Shown: piece after piece, positions 1 to 6,600 of the stretch
Numbering within the stretch: position 1 is the stretch's first letter
Layout of the letters: each line of letters opens with the position of its first letter
NCBI GenBank assembly: GCA_021736965.1
Contig: JAIPEV010000092.1
Location: forward strand, 1 to 6,887
DNA from: Halanaerobiales bacterium
Lineage (GTDB): Bacteria > Bacillota > Halanaerobiia > Halanaerobiales > M55B127
Direction of reading: 5' to 3'
DNA length: 6,887 nt
The notes under the pieces: model-generated
Seen by the model: the letters and a program-made list of their open reading frames with translations, nothing else
Databases searched by the model: none
Told to the model about the DNA's origin: nothing
Translations under genes and position numbers: made by a program

Positions 1-1
1 T

Positions 2-817
2 GGAAAAGATTATCATAAGGTTATGAAAAACAAAATATTAGAGGGGATTAGTTTACTTAAAGAAGAGTTTAGTGATTTTAAATTTGAATATCATATAGAT
101 AATACTCCAATTTTAGAAAAAGTAATTGCTAGTCAGGCAGGTTTAGGATGGATTGGTAAAAATACTACTTTGATAAATAAAAAGTACGGAAGTTTCCTTT
201 TTTTAGGTGAAATATTTATTAATAAAAAGTTAAGTTATGATGATCCAAGTAAAAACCTTTGTAAAGATTGCAGTTTATGTATTGATAATTGCCCAACAGA
301 TTCACTTCAGATACCTTATTATCTTAACTATAATAGATGTAGAAGTAGCATTACTCAAATAAAGGGAGTTCTTAACAATGATCAAGAAAAACTTATTGGC
401 AATTCAATTTGGGGTTGTGATCATTGTCAAGAAGTATGTCCTTATAATCATAACAATATAAAAGATATCCATTCTGAGTTTAAGCCAGTTATAAGAGGAG
501 ATATTATAGATATATTGAATTATAAAAGAAAGGACTTTCCTATTAAATGGCAGGAAAGTGCCCTTAGTTGGAAAGGAATGCGTATTATACATCGAAATGC
601 ACTTATTGTTTTAATCAATAGGAGTGGAGATGGCAAAAAGTATAAGAAAGTAATTGAAGAAATGTTAAAAGATAATTCTCCAATCATAAGGTATTATGCT
701 TATAAAGCATATTTGAGTTTCGATTTTGACCAAACTAAAGTTAAAAAGTTAATTAAGAGTGATCAAGAGTTAAAAAAAATGTTAAAAAATAGGAAGTGGT
801 TAGATGCCCAAAGTTAA
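2..817 (+). CDS. queG: Epoxyqueuosine reductase QueG, 5'-truncated by window edge
   Basis: QueG reduces epoxyqueuosine to queuosine in the wobble position of GUN-anticodon tRNAs; the family uses cobalamin and two [4Fe-4S] clusters in the cytosol. The frame is open from base 2 (GKDYHKVM, a typical QueG stretch), so the gene begins upstream and the ATG at base 23 is internal. Counting from that Met, the conserved DNTPILEK...AGLGWIGKNT block is at residues 26-48; its Asp corresponds to the proposed proton donor of the family. All eight expected cluster cysteines are visible: C80, C83, C86, C90, then C106 in an RCRSS segment, then C132, C135, C139 in CDHCQEVCP. The C-terminal ~80 residues (IIHRNALIVLIN, then DNSPIIRYYAYKAYL) look like the HEAT-type repeat tail of QueG. 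The stop codon lies inside the next gene (14-base overlap), which suggests translational coupling. Family assignment is secure; the missing N-terminus is about 100 residues by family length. Confidence 0.96.
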   Translation, partial: GKDYHKVMKNKILEGISLLKEEFSDFKFEYHIDNTPILEKVIASQAGLGWIGKNTTLINKKYGSFLFLGEIFINKKLSYDDPSKNLCKDCSLCIDNCPTDSLQIPYYLNYNRCRSSITQIKGVLNNDQEKLIGNSIWGCDHCQEVCPYNHNNIKDIHSEFKPVIRGDIIDILNYKRKDFPIKWQESALSWKGMRIIHRNALIVLINRSGDGKKYKKVIEEMLKDNSPIIRYYAYKAYLSFDFDQTKVKKLIKSDQELKKMLKNRKWLDAQS

Positions 818-2456
818 TTATAATAATGAAAGCTATCAAATTTCTCGTAAGAAAACTGGTTTAGAGTTTTTAGATAGTGTTGAGATTGAAGATAAAAATT
901 TAATATTAGGAATGAAGATTAACAATAAGTTATATGATTTAAACCAAACAATAGATAATGATTGTAAATTGGAATATGTAAAAATTAATCAACCTGCAGG
1001 TAATAGAATCTATAAAAGAAGTTTATTTATCTTAATGGCAAAAGCAATATATCAAATATATGGAGAGGAAATTTTAAATATTGAACATTCTCTCAGTAAT
1101 GGTATATACTGTGAATTAAGTAATAATATAGTTTTAAGTAAATCAGAATTAGAAACAATAGAAAACAAGATGAAAGATATTGTAAAAAAAGATTATCAAA
1201 TTAAAAGTCATCTATTAAAAAGTGATCAAGGGCTATCATATTTAGAAAGACAGGGTAATCAAGAAAAGATAAGAATTATCAAACAAAAGAATATGGAAGA
1301 AATCAAACTCTATGAAGTAGATGGTTATTATAACTATTATTATTACCCATTAGTACCTAATACTGGATATCTAGATAAGTTTAAACTCCATTATCATTTT
1401 CCAGGGTTTGTTTTACTTTATCCAAAAAAAGACAGACCTGATCAGATAGAAAGATTTATTGATCAACCAAAACTTGCTGATATATTTTATGAATATGAAA
1501 AACTAGGTGATATTTTAAGGGTAGGAACTGTTCCTGATTTAAATGATTATATAACTAGTAATAACTATGGAGAATTAATTAGGATTTCAGAGGGTTTACA
1601 TGAAAAAAACATTGCAAACATTGCTGATAAAATTGCTTCTCAAAAAGAAAAAAAGAGAGTTATATTAATAGCTGGGCCCTCATCTTCTGGGAAGACAACC
1701 TTTACCAAAAGATTATCTACACAGCTTAGGATTAATGGACTTAAACCGGTTGCTATATCTACAGATGATTACTTTGTAAATAGAGATAAGACACCTATAG
1801 ATAAAGATGGAAACTATGATTTTGAGTCATTATATGCAATTAATCTCGAGTTATTTAATGAACATTTAGTTAAGTTAATGAGAGGAGAAGAAGTTCGACT
1901 ACCTGAGTTTAATTTCAAGACTGGAATGAGAGAAGATAGTGATAATGTACTTAAGTTGTCAAATGATCAACCGATATTAATTGAAGGGATTCATAGTTTG
2001 AATAATGAACTAACAGAGTTTATTCCAGAAGATCATAAATATAAGATATTTATCAGTGCATTGACTCAGTTAAATATCGATAAGCAAAATAGAATACCTA
2101 CATCCGATACGCGTTTAATCAGAAGAATGGTCAGAGATAACTACTATAGGGGTCATTCAGCTTTAGATACAATTGAGATGTGGCAGAGAGTACGTAATGG
2201 GGAAGAACAAAACATATATCCCTATCAGGAAAATGCTGATATTATGTTTAATTCTGCTTTAATATATGAATTTGCTGTACTTAAAAACTGTGCAGTACCC
2301 TTATTAGAAAAGATCGATAAAAATAACAAATACTACTATGAAGCCTTAAGGCTATTAGAAGTATTAGAAAACTTTAAAGAAATGCCTTATGAAGATGTAC
2401 CAAATATATCTATCTTAAGAGAGTTCATTGGAGGTAGTGTTTATAGAAAGCAGTAA
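804..2456 (+). CDS. Uridine kinase/phosphoribulokinase-family nucleoside kinase with TGS and threonyl-tRNA-synthetase-like N-terminal domains
   Basis: This matches the ~550-residue Firmicute nucleoside kinase architecture: a TGS-like beta-grasp domain (about residues 1-60), a second region resembling the additional domain of threonyl/alanyl-tRNA synthetases (about 70-230, including HSLSNGIYCEL), and a C-terminal P-loop kinase of the uridine kinase/phosphoribulokinase type (about 285-490). The Walker A motif GPSSSGKTT is at residues 291-299, STDDYF at 319-324 is the typical substrate-side motif, and ILIEGIHSLN from 392 is the Walker B-like strand. The conserved PLVPNTGYLDKF block precedes the kinase. 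By homology it phosphorylates a nucleoside, perhaps uridine or cytidine, but the true substrate and the role of the tRNA-synthetase-like part are not shown by sequence. The ATG at 804 is preceded by AGGAAG at 791-796 (7-base gap) inside queG. No intrinsic terminator follows; the 3' end overlaps the convergent nucleotidase gene. Confidence 0.9.
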   Translation: MPKVNYNNESYQISRKKTGLEFLDSVEIEDKNLILGMKINNKLYDLNQTIDNDCKLEYVKINQPAGNRIYKRSLFILMAKAIYQIYGEEILNIEHSLSNGIYCELSNNIVLSKSELETIENKMKDIVKKDYQIKSHLLKSDQGLSYLERQGNQEKIRIIKQKNMEEIKLYEVDGYYNYYYYPLVPNTGYLDKFKLHYHFPGFVLLYPKKDRPDQIERFIDQPKLADIFYEYEKLGDILRVGTVPDLNDYITSNNYGELIRISEGLHEKNIANIADKIASQKEKKRVILIAGPSSSGKTTFTKRLSTQLRINGLKPVAISTDDYFVNRDKTPIDKDGNYDFESLYAINLELFNEHLVKLMRGEEVRLPEFNFKTGMREDSDNVLKLSNDQPILIEGIHSLNNELTEFIPEDHKYKIFISALTQLNIDKQNRIPTSDTRLIRRMVRDNYYRGHSALDTIEMWQRVRNGEEQNIYPYQENADIMFNSALIYEFAVLKNCAVPLLEKIDKNNKYYYEALRLLEVLENFKEMPYEDVPNISILREFIGGSVYRKQ

Positions 2457-3011
2457 ATCATATATGATATTTTCGATTTCTAACCAGTTTTTTACTCGAT
2501 AAAGGTTTTCTTTATCTTTAAGTTTTCTATTATGATAATTATCAACCAAAATTACTGGAATATTTTTTTTTAATATTGAACGAGCATTCTTCTCATTATC
2601 TTCAATGAAAAGCTTAATATTTTTTTGAACTGCAAGATCTGCCTTTTGGTCTTCATGATAAAGGTAGTCATAGTTAACTTTATGTTGTGTAAGCCATTTA
2701 ATTGTTAATGATCTATACTCTTGATGGCGAGCTGTAATTAGATATACTGTATGATTTTTTGATTTTAAGTTGTCGATAATTCTTTTTGCGTTAGGAAAAA
2801 TATCTACATTTGAATATACTTGATGTATTTTATTATCTATAAATTCTTTAAGTTCTTCTAATGGAATATCGTAGGCTTGTGAGAACTGATAGACATCTTT
2901 TTTTCTGGTGATTTTTCTATCGAAGTGTTTATTTAATGATCTTAACCAAATATTTTCTTGTCCCTTTTTTTCATCGGTTATAACACCATCTATATCGATA
3001 CCAATATTCAT
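2415..3011 (-). CDS. HAD-superfamily 5'-nucleotidase-like protein (NT5C / YqfW type)
   Basis: This 198-residue protein has the four HAD motifs in order: D6-x-D8-G with the nucleophile D6 (motif I), T93 in LITAR (motif II), K123 in DQKADL (motif III), and E137-D138 in FIEDN (motif IV). The order, length and NYHNR segment near 158-162 fit the cytosolic 5'(3')-deoxyribonucleotidase type C family, whose bacterial members include B. subtilis YqfW. By family it would dephosphorylate a nucleoside monophosphate or a similar small phosphate; the substrate is not readable from sequence. The ATG has a strong AGGAGGT at 3018-3024 on the minus strand with a 6-base gap. It is a single-gene unit divergent from nth, and its last 42 bases lie antisense to the kinase gene, giving a weakly conserved tail ending NTTSNELS. 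The opposing kinase and nucleotidase activities may be coincidental neighbours. Confidence 0.85.
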   Translation of the reverse strand: MNIGIDIDGVITDEKKGQENIWLRSLNKHFDRKITRKKDVYQFSQAYDIPLEELKEFIDNKIHQVYSNVDIFPNAKRIIDNLKSKNHTVYLITARHQEYRSLTIKWLTQHKVNYDYLYHEDQKADLAVQKNIKLFIEDNEKNARSILKKNIPVILVDNYHNRKLKDKENLYRVKNWLEIENIIYDLLLSINTTSNELS

Positions 3012-3093
3012 TTTAATACCTCCTGGATTTCATTTAAACTTATATCTATGATATAATTTTTATAGTATTCAAGAACTATTTTAACATTTATTT

Positions 3094-3099
3094 TATAAT
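3094..3099 (+). promoter_or_regulatory. Possible -10 box for the nth cluster
   Basis: A perfect TATAAT lies 23 bases upstream of the nth start codon in the only non-coding gap before the four-gene cluster. The hexamer 17 bases upstream (AAGAAC at 3071-3076) is a poor -35, and no extended TGn -10 is present. In such AT-rich sequence a TATAAT can occur by chance, so this is a candidate only. Confidence 0.3.
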
Positions 3100-3122
3100 A
3101 TATCCAGGAAGGAGCTGGTAAT

Positions 3123-3761
3123 TTGAAAGAAATTGTTAAAAAAATAATCAAATATTTTAAAGACAAGTATCCAAATCCGAAGACAGCTTTAAACTATCAA
3201 ACTCCATTCCAATTACTTATTGCTACCATTATGTCAGCTCAAACAACCGATAAACAGGTCAATAAAGTCACCGAAGAACTTTTTAAAAAATATAGTAAAC
3301 CTGAAGACTTTATGAAGTTAAACTATAAGGAGTTAGAAGAAGAGATAAAAACAATTGGTTTATATAAAAATAAAAGTAAATACATAATTGAGAGTAGTAA
3401 GATGATTGTAAAAGATTATGATGGCAAGGTCCCAAATACCAGAAATCAATTAATTAAACTAAAAGGGGTTGGTCGAAAAACTGCTAATGTTGTTTTAGCT
3501 AATGTTTTTAATCAAGAAGCTATAGCTGTAGACACACATGTTTTTAGAGTTTCTAATCGCCTAGGGTTAGTAAATACTAATAATAGGAATAAAGTGGAAG
3601 TGGGTTTAATGGAAGTTATTCCAGATAACTACTGGATTAAGTTCCATCACTGGTTAATCTTTCATGGAAGAAAAGTATGTAAAGCACGTAATCCGCTTTG
3701 TGAAAAATGTAAGTTAAGTCCTTACTGTAAATATTTTAATGGTAAGATTAAAGGAGGCTAA
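3123..3761 (+). CDS. nth: Endonuclease III (DNA glycosylase/AP lyase)
   Basis: Endonuclease III removes oxidised pyrimidines and cleaves the abasic site in base excision repair. The 212-residue length is normal. The helix-hairpin-helix LKGVGRKTANVVL (113-125) carries the Schiff-base lysine K119, and the catalytic aspartate is D137 in VDTHVFRVSNRLGL. The C-terminal [4Fe-4S] loop is intact with the classic C-x6-C-x2-C-x5-C spacing at C186, C193, C196 and C202. The start is a TTG at 3123: it has AAGGAG at 3109-3114 with an 8-base gap and gives the usual N-terminus ahead of the family's YPNPKTALNYQTPFQLL segment; no ATG or GTG is better placed. It is the first gene of a tight cluster, and its own stop region contains the Shine-Dalgarno of the following TPR gene. 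Confidence 0.97.
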   Translation: MKEIVKKIIKYFKDKYPNPKTALNYQTPFQLLIATIMSAQTTDKQVNKVTEELFKKYSKPEDFMKLNYKELEEEIKTIGLYKNKSKYIIESSKMIVKDYDGKVPNTRNQLIKLKGVGRKTANVVLANVFNQEAIAVDTHVFRVSNRLGLVNTNNRNKVEVGLMEVIPDNYWIKFHHWLIFHGRKVCKARNPLCEKCKLSPYCKYFNGKIKGG

Positions 3762-3763
3762 TA

Positions 3764-4501
3764 ATGTACAGAAAAAAGAATATTATTTTATTTATTGTAA
3801 TTTTTATATTTATTTTTTCTTCGATTGTTTATGCTGAAAATCTTTTAGAGAAAGGAATTGATCAGTATAATAATAGAGAATATCTAAAAGCAATAGATTC
3901 TCTAACCAGCTATGCTGCTGATAATAATGATAGCTATCTTACACATTTTTATTTAGGTTTAAGTTATACCAAATTAAATCAATATGGTCCTGCTATTGAT
4001 TCCTTTAACTATGCTCGTGAAATAAAGGGTGAATCATATCATTTATTGGTTAATTTGGGTCGCGCTTATTATAACATAAATAACAAAGATACTGCTTATG
4101 ATATACTGTTAAAAGCAAAAAAATATACACCTATTGATGAACAGGTATATAATCTTTTAGGACTAATATTGTTGGAGAAAAGAGAGTATGATCAAGCAAT
4201 TGATAACTTTAAAAAGGCAATAGAAATTGAAGATAATAATTACTTTGTTTATAATAATCTTAGTTTATGCTATATTAATATAGGCAACTTTAAAGAAGGT
4301 AAAATATACATTGATCAGGCAATAGAGTTAAATCCGAAAGCACCTTATGTTTTTAATAATGCTGGTATTATATATGAAAATATTGAGAAATATGAAGAAG
4401 CCGCTAATTATTACAATAAAGCCCTAAAAATAGATCCAGACTATAAAAAAGCTGAGATTAACTTAGAGAGAGTTAAAAGAGAAATATCTAAGGAGGAATA
4501 G
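3764..4501 (+). CDS. Exported or membrane-anchored tetratricopeptide-repeat protein
   Basis: The 245-residue protein opens with MYRKK followed by a hydrophobic run to about residue 23 and a plausible signal peptidase I site after VYA (residue 24); there is no lipobox cysteine. The rest consists of about six degenerate TPR units (roughly 25-55, 60-90, 94-124, 128-158, 162-192, 196-226), with canonical positions such as YNLLGLILLEKREYDQAIDNFKKA... and NNAGIIYENIEKYEEAANYYNKAL..., so it should act as a protein-binding scaffold outside the cytoplasmic membrane. Partners are unknown. The AAGGAGG signal at 3751-3757 overlaps the end of nth and the start codon lies two bases after the nth stop, so translation is probably coupled. 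I do not recognise a specific family beyond TPR; if the hydrophobic segment is not cleaved, the protein would be anchored by its N-terminus. Confidence 0.85.
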   Translation: MYRKKNIILFIVIFIFIFSSIVYAENLLEKGIDQYNNREYLKAIDSLTSYAADNNDSYLTHFYLGLSYTKLNQYGPAIDSFNYAREIKGESYHLLVNLGRAYYNINNKDTAYDILLKAKKYTPIDEQVYNLLGLILLEKREYDQAIDNFKKAIEIEDNNYFVYNNLSLCYINIGNFKEGKIYIDQAIELNPKAPYVFNNAGIIYENIEKYEEAANYYNKALKIDPDYKKAEINLERVKREISKEE

Positions 4502-4507
4502 TTGCTT

Positions 4508-4927
4508 ATGATAAAAAAATTTAAGTTAGATCATGCTTATCTAGGTAGAATAGAAAAAGATAAAGATTTATTAAAAGAATTAACTAAAATAGTAAAAGAG
4601 AAAGATATTAAAACAGGAACTATAAAAGTAATCGGGGCAGTACAAAATGCAAAAATTGGTTTTTACGACCAGGCTGTACGAAAGTATGAATATATTAATA
4701 TAGATTCTGAAATGGAGATAGTTAGTTGTATTGGTAATATTTCTAACTTGGATGGTAAGCCTTTCATCCATGCTCATATCGTATTAGCAGATGATAATGG
4801 TAAGTGTTTTGGTGGCCACTTAAGTGAAGGTACTAAAGTATTTGCTAGTGAATTTATTATACAGCCTCTGATTGGTAATCAATTAGAAAGAAAATATGAC
4901 AAAAAAACTGATTTAAAATTATGGTAA
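4508..4927 (+). CDS. PPC-domain (DUF296) protein
   Basis: A single PPC/DUF296 domain covers almost all of the 139 residues. Signature residues are GNISNLDGKPFIHAHIVLAD (76-95) and FGGHLSEGTKVFASEFII (101-118); H88, H90 and H104 form the usual metal-binding histidine set. In plants the domain sits in AT-hook nuclear proteins; stand-alone bacterial members are small trimeric proteins of unknown function sometimes annotated as DNA-binding, but no AT-hook or other DNA-binding motif is visible here. Two starts are possible: TTG at 4502, directly after the TPR stop with a 5-base gap from AGGAGG (4491-4496), and ATG at 4508 with an 11-base gap. I prefer ATG, but TTG cannot be excluded. It sits between the TPR gene and phoH, 17 bases before the latter. 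Confidence 0.87.
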   Translation: MIKKFKLDHAYLGRIEKDKDLLKELTKIVKEKDIKTGTIKVIGAVQNAKIGFYDQAVRKYEYINIDSEMEIVSCIGNISNLDGKPFIHAHIVLADDNGKCFGGHLSEGTKVFASEFIIQPLIGNQLERKYDKKTDLKLW

Positions 4928-4944
4928 AAGAAAGGGGTAAATAG

Positions 4945-6258
4945 ATGGATAAAATATATGTATTAGATACAAATGTGTTACTTGATGACCCCCAAGCTAT
5001 CTTTGATTATAAAGAAAACGAAGTAATAATTCCCCTTGCTGTTTTAGAAGAGTTAGATGATCAAAAAAGTAAGACTTCTGATATCGGTTATAATGCAAGA
5101 GAAACTTCCAGGATTTTAGATAAACTACGAAAAAAAGGCAAGTTAAATAAAGGAATTAAGTTAGATAATGGAGGAACATTTAAGATAGTAATCGATAAAA
5201 AAGGGTTAAAACTGCCACCTCATCTTTCTGCCACTAAGGCTGATAATAGAATATTAACAACTGCTATTGATTTACAAGAAGGTAATTCAGATAAAGAAGT
5301 AATAGTAGTTTCAAATGATATTAATTTAAGATTAATATCCAATGCATTTGATATTAATTCTGAAGATTATAGTGGGAATGGAATTAATGGAGAAGAACTT
5401 TATGATGGATTTATCAATATAAATACTTCTAGTAGTCTTATTGATAAGTTCTATAATGAAAAAGAACTAAGTTTAGAAGAATTAGATACTGACTTTGATC
5501 AGCTTTATTCCCACCAATTTATTCAGTTTACATCAAATGAGGATAGTAAAAAAACAGCCTTAGCTCGTTTTGATGGTCAAAAGATAGTTTCATTAATCTT
5601 TGATCAAAAAACACCTATGGGTATAAAACCATTAAATAGAGAACAGATATTTGCTATTGAACTTTTACTAAATGACGATATAAAAATTGTAACTATATCT
5701 GGTAAGGCCGGAACTGGCAAGACTCTTCTTGCACTTGCAGCTGGGCTACAAAAGGTGATTAATGACAAGGCATATGAAAGGGTTCTAATTGCTAGACCTG
5801 TAATACCAATGGGTAAAGATATTGGTTTTTTACCAGGATCTGTTGAAGAAAAGTTAGAGCCATGGATGCAACCAATACTTGATAATTTAAATTTGATTAT
5901 TCATAGTAATAAAGGTTCATACTTATCTATAGATCAACTTATTGAAAATAATTCAATACAAATTGAGGCTTTAACATATATTAGAGGTAGATCAATTCCA
6001 AATCAGTATATTATCATTGATGAAGCTCAAAACTTATCTAAACATGAAGTAAAGACGATTTTGACAAGGGCTGGTAAAGACTCAAAGATAGTACTAACTG
6101 GAGATCCATTCCAAATTGATAATCCTTACCTTAATAAGGTTAATAATGGTTTATCACAGGTTGCAAACCATTTCTATGAGCAGATAATAGCGGGACACAT
6201 TATGTTAGAAAAGGGAGAGAGATCTGAAATAGCTAAGATTGCTAGTGAAATTCTTTAA
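4945..6258 (+). CDS. PIN-domain/PhoH-family ATPase (PhoH2, YlaK-like)
   Basis: This 437-residue protein has the usual size and two-domain plan of the PhoH2 family: an N-terminal PIN ribonuclease-type domain (about 1-150) and a C-terminal PhoH ATPase (about 225-437). PIN acidic residues are D8 (LDTNVLLD), E36 (PLAVLEELD), D100 (KADNRIL) and D125 (VSNDINLR), so the nuclease site looks complete. The ATPase has Walker A GKAGTGKT at 253-260, the family segment RPVIPMGKDIGFLPGS, Walker B YIIIDEAQN (355-363), the TGDPFQID sensor-like motif, and the terminal RSEIAKIASEIL. Characterised PhoH2 proteins act as ATP-dependent RNA helicase/ribonucleases in the cytoplasm; that activity is inferred here from homology. 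The ATG has AAAGGGGT at 4931-4938. It is the last gene of the cluster, and no intrinsic terminator is visible between it and the next promoter. Confidence 0.93.
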   Translation: MDKIYVLDTNVLLDDPQAIFDYKENEVIIPLAVLEELDDQKSKTSDIGYNARETSRILDKLRKKGKLNKGIKLDNGGTFKIVIDKKGLKLPPHLSATKADNRILTTAIDLQEGNSDKEVIVVSNDINLRLISNAFDINSEDYSGNGINGEELYDGFININTSSSLIDKFYNEKELSLEELDTDFDQLYSHQFIQFTSNEDSKKTALARFDGQKIVSLIFDQKTPMGIKPLNREQIFAIELLLNDDIKIVTISGKAGTGKTLLALAAGLQKVINDKAYERVLIARPVIPMGKDIGFLPGSVEEKLEPWMQPILDNLNLIIHSNKGSYLSIDQLIENNSIQIEALTYIRGRSIPNQYIIIDEAQNLSKHEVKTILTRAGKDSKIVLTGDPFQIDNPYLNKVNNGLSQVANHFYEQIIAGHIMLEKGERSEIAKIASEIL

Positions 6259-6285
6259 AAAACTTGATCAATCTTATCATATTAC

Positions 6286-6314
6286 TTGACAGTTCAATTA
6301 ATTTATTATATACT
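6286..6314 (+). promoter_or_regulatory. Sigma-A type promoter for the lysine-riboswitch/NhaC transcription unit
   Basis: A perfect -35 TTGACA (6286-6291) and a near-perfect -10 TATACT (6309-6314) are separated by exactly 17 bases. Transcription would start near 6321, about 20 bases before the first leader hairpin. This is the best promoter in the window and separates the riboswitch unit from the phoH cluster. Confidence 0.85.
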
Positions 6315-6354
6315 AGTTGAAAATTAAATAATTGAAATTACCTCATCTTTACTG

Positions 6355-6536
6355 GATGGGGTAGAGGCGCAAGACTTATCAGTAACTTTTTAATAAATTG
6401 GACCTATAAAAAGTGAAAGGAAGTTTTGCCGAAGCCTTTATTTTCTGGTTCAAGAGATTAAAGGCTGGGTCTGTATAGAATATATACAGGACTGTCATTA
6501 AAATACACCCGTATTTTAATGTTGAGCTATCTCATT
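6355..6536 (+). promoter_or_regulatory. Lysine riboswitch (L-box) aptamer
   Basis: The conserved L-box core is present in order: TAGAGGCGC, AGTAAC, GTGAAAGG, TTGCCGAAG, GGCTGGGTCTG, GGACTGTCA and GAGCTATC. All five helices can be paired: P1 6355-6364 with 6527-6536; P2 lower part 6366-6368 with 6428-6430 and 6371-6377 with 6421-6427; P2 upper part 6385-6392 with 6407-6414; P3 6433-6440 with 6459-6466; P4 6471-6477 with 6483-6489; P5 6496-6506 with 6511-6521 (11 perfect pairs, ACCC loop). The L2-L3 kissing interaction is also present: TTGGACC at 6398-6404 pairs over seven bases with GGTTCAA at 6447-6453. The aptamer binds L-lysine and controls the downstream NhaC-like gene, probably by transcription termination. 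Most L-boxes repress with lysine; the pairings downstream of this one may imply the reverse (see findings). Confidence 0.96.
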
Positions 6537-6551
6537 ATAAGGGAAAGAGGA

Positions 6552-6600
6552 GGTGGTTTCTACTGGCCAAATATGTATTTAATCCCAGCGGAAATCCGCT
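6552..6600 (+). promoter_or_regulatory. Candidate antiterminator hairpin of the lysine riboswitch
   Basis: Bases 6552-6566 can pair with 6585-6600 as an imperfect hairpin of 14 pairs (three of them G-U) with one A-C mismatch (6562/6589) and one bulged T (6595); the loop is 6567-6584. It uses nearly all of both arms of the terminator, so the two structures exclude each other. Its 5' strand is itself complementary to the 3' strand of P1 and the bases just before it. The pairing is by hand, not by energy calculation. Confidence 0.55.

Noticed and set aside
404..592. Minus-strand ORF of 62 codons inside queG
   Set aside because: It is wholly antisense to conserved iron-sulfur coding sequence, has no recognisable domain and no ribosome-binding site; a shadow frame.
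3030..3060. Second TATAAT (3052-3057) and possible -35 elements on either strand of the divergent region
   Set aside because: No hexamer at 16-18 bases matches TTGACA better than three of six, and AT-rich sequence makes isolated -10 matches common; no confident promoter for the minus-strand gene could be assigned.
4580..4777. Minus-strand ORF of 65 codons inside the DUF296 gene
   Set aside because: Antisense to a conserved PPC domain, with low-complexity Phe/Tyr/Ile composition typical of AT-rich shadow frames.
6464..6589. Pairing of GCTGGG in the aptamer core (6464-6469) with the terminator 5' arm CCCAGC (6584-6589) as antiterminator
   Set aside because: Only six pairs, over a long distance, and it would use the conserved ligand-binding junction; the local 14-pair hairpin at 6552-6600 is a better candidate.
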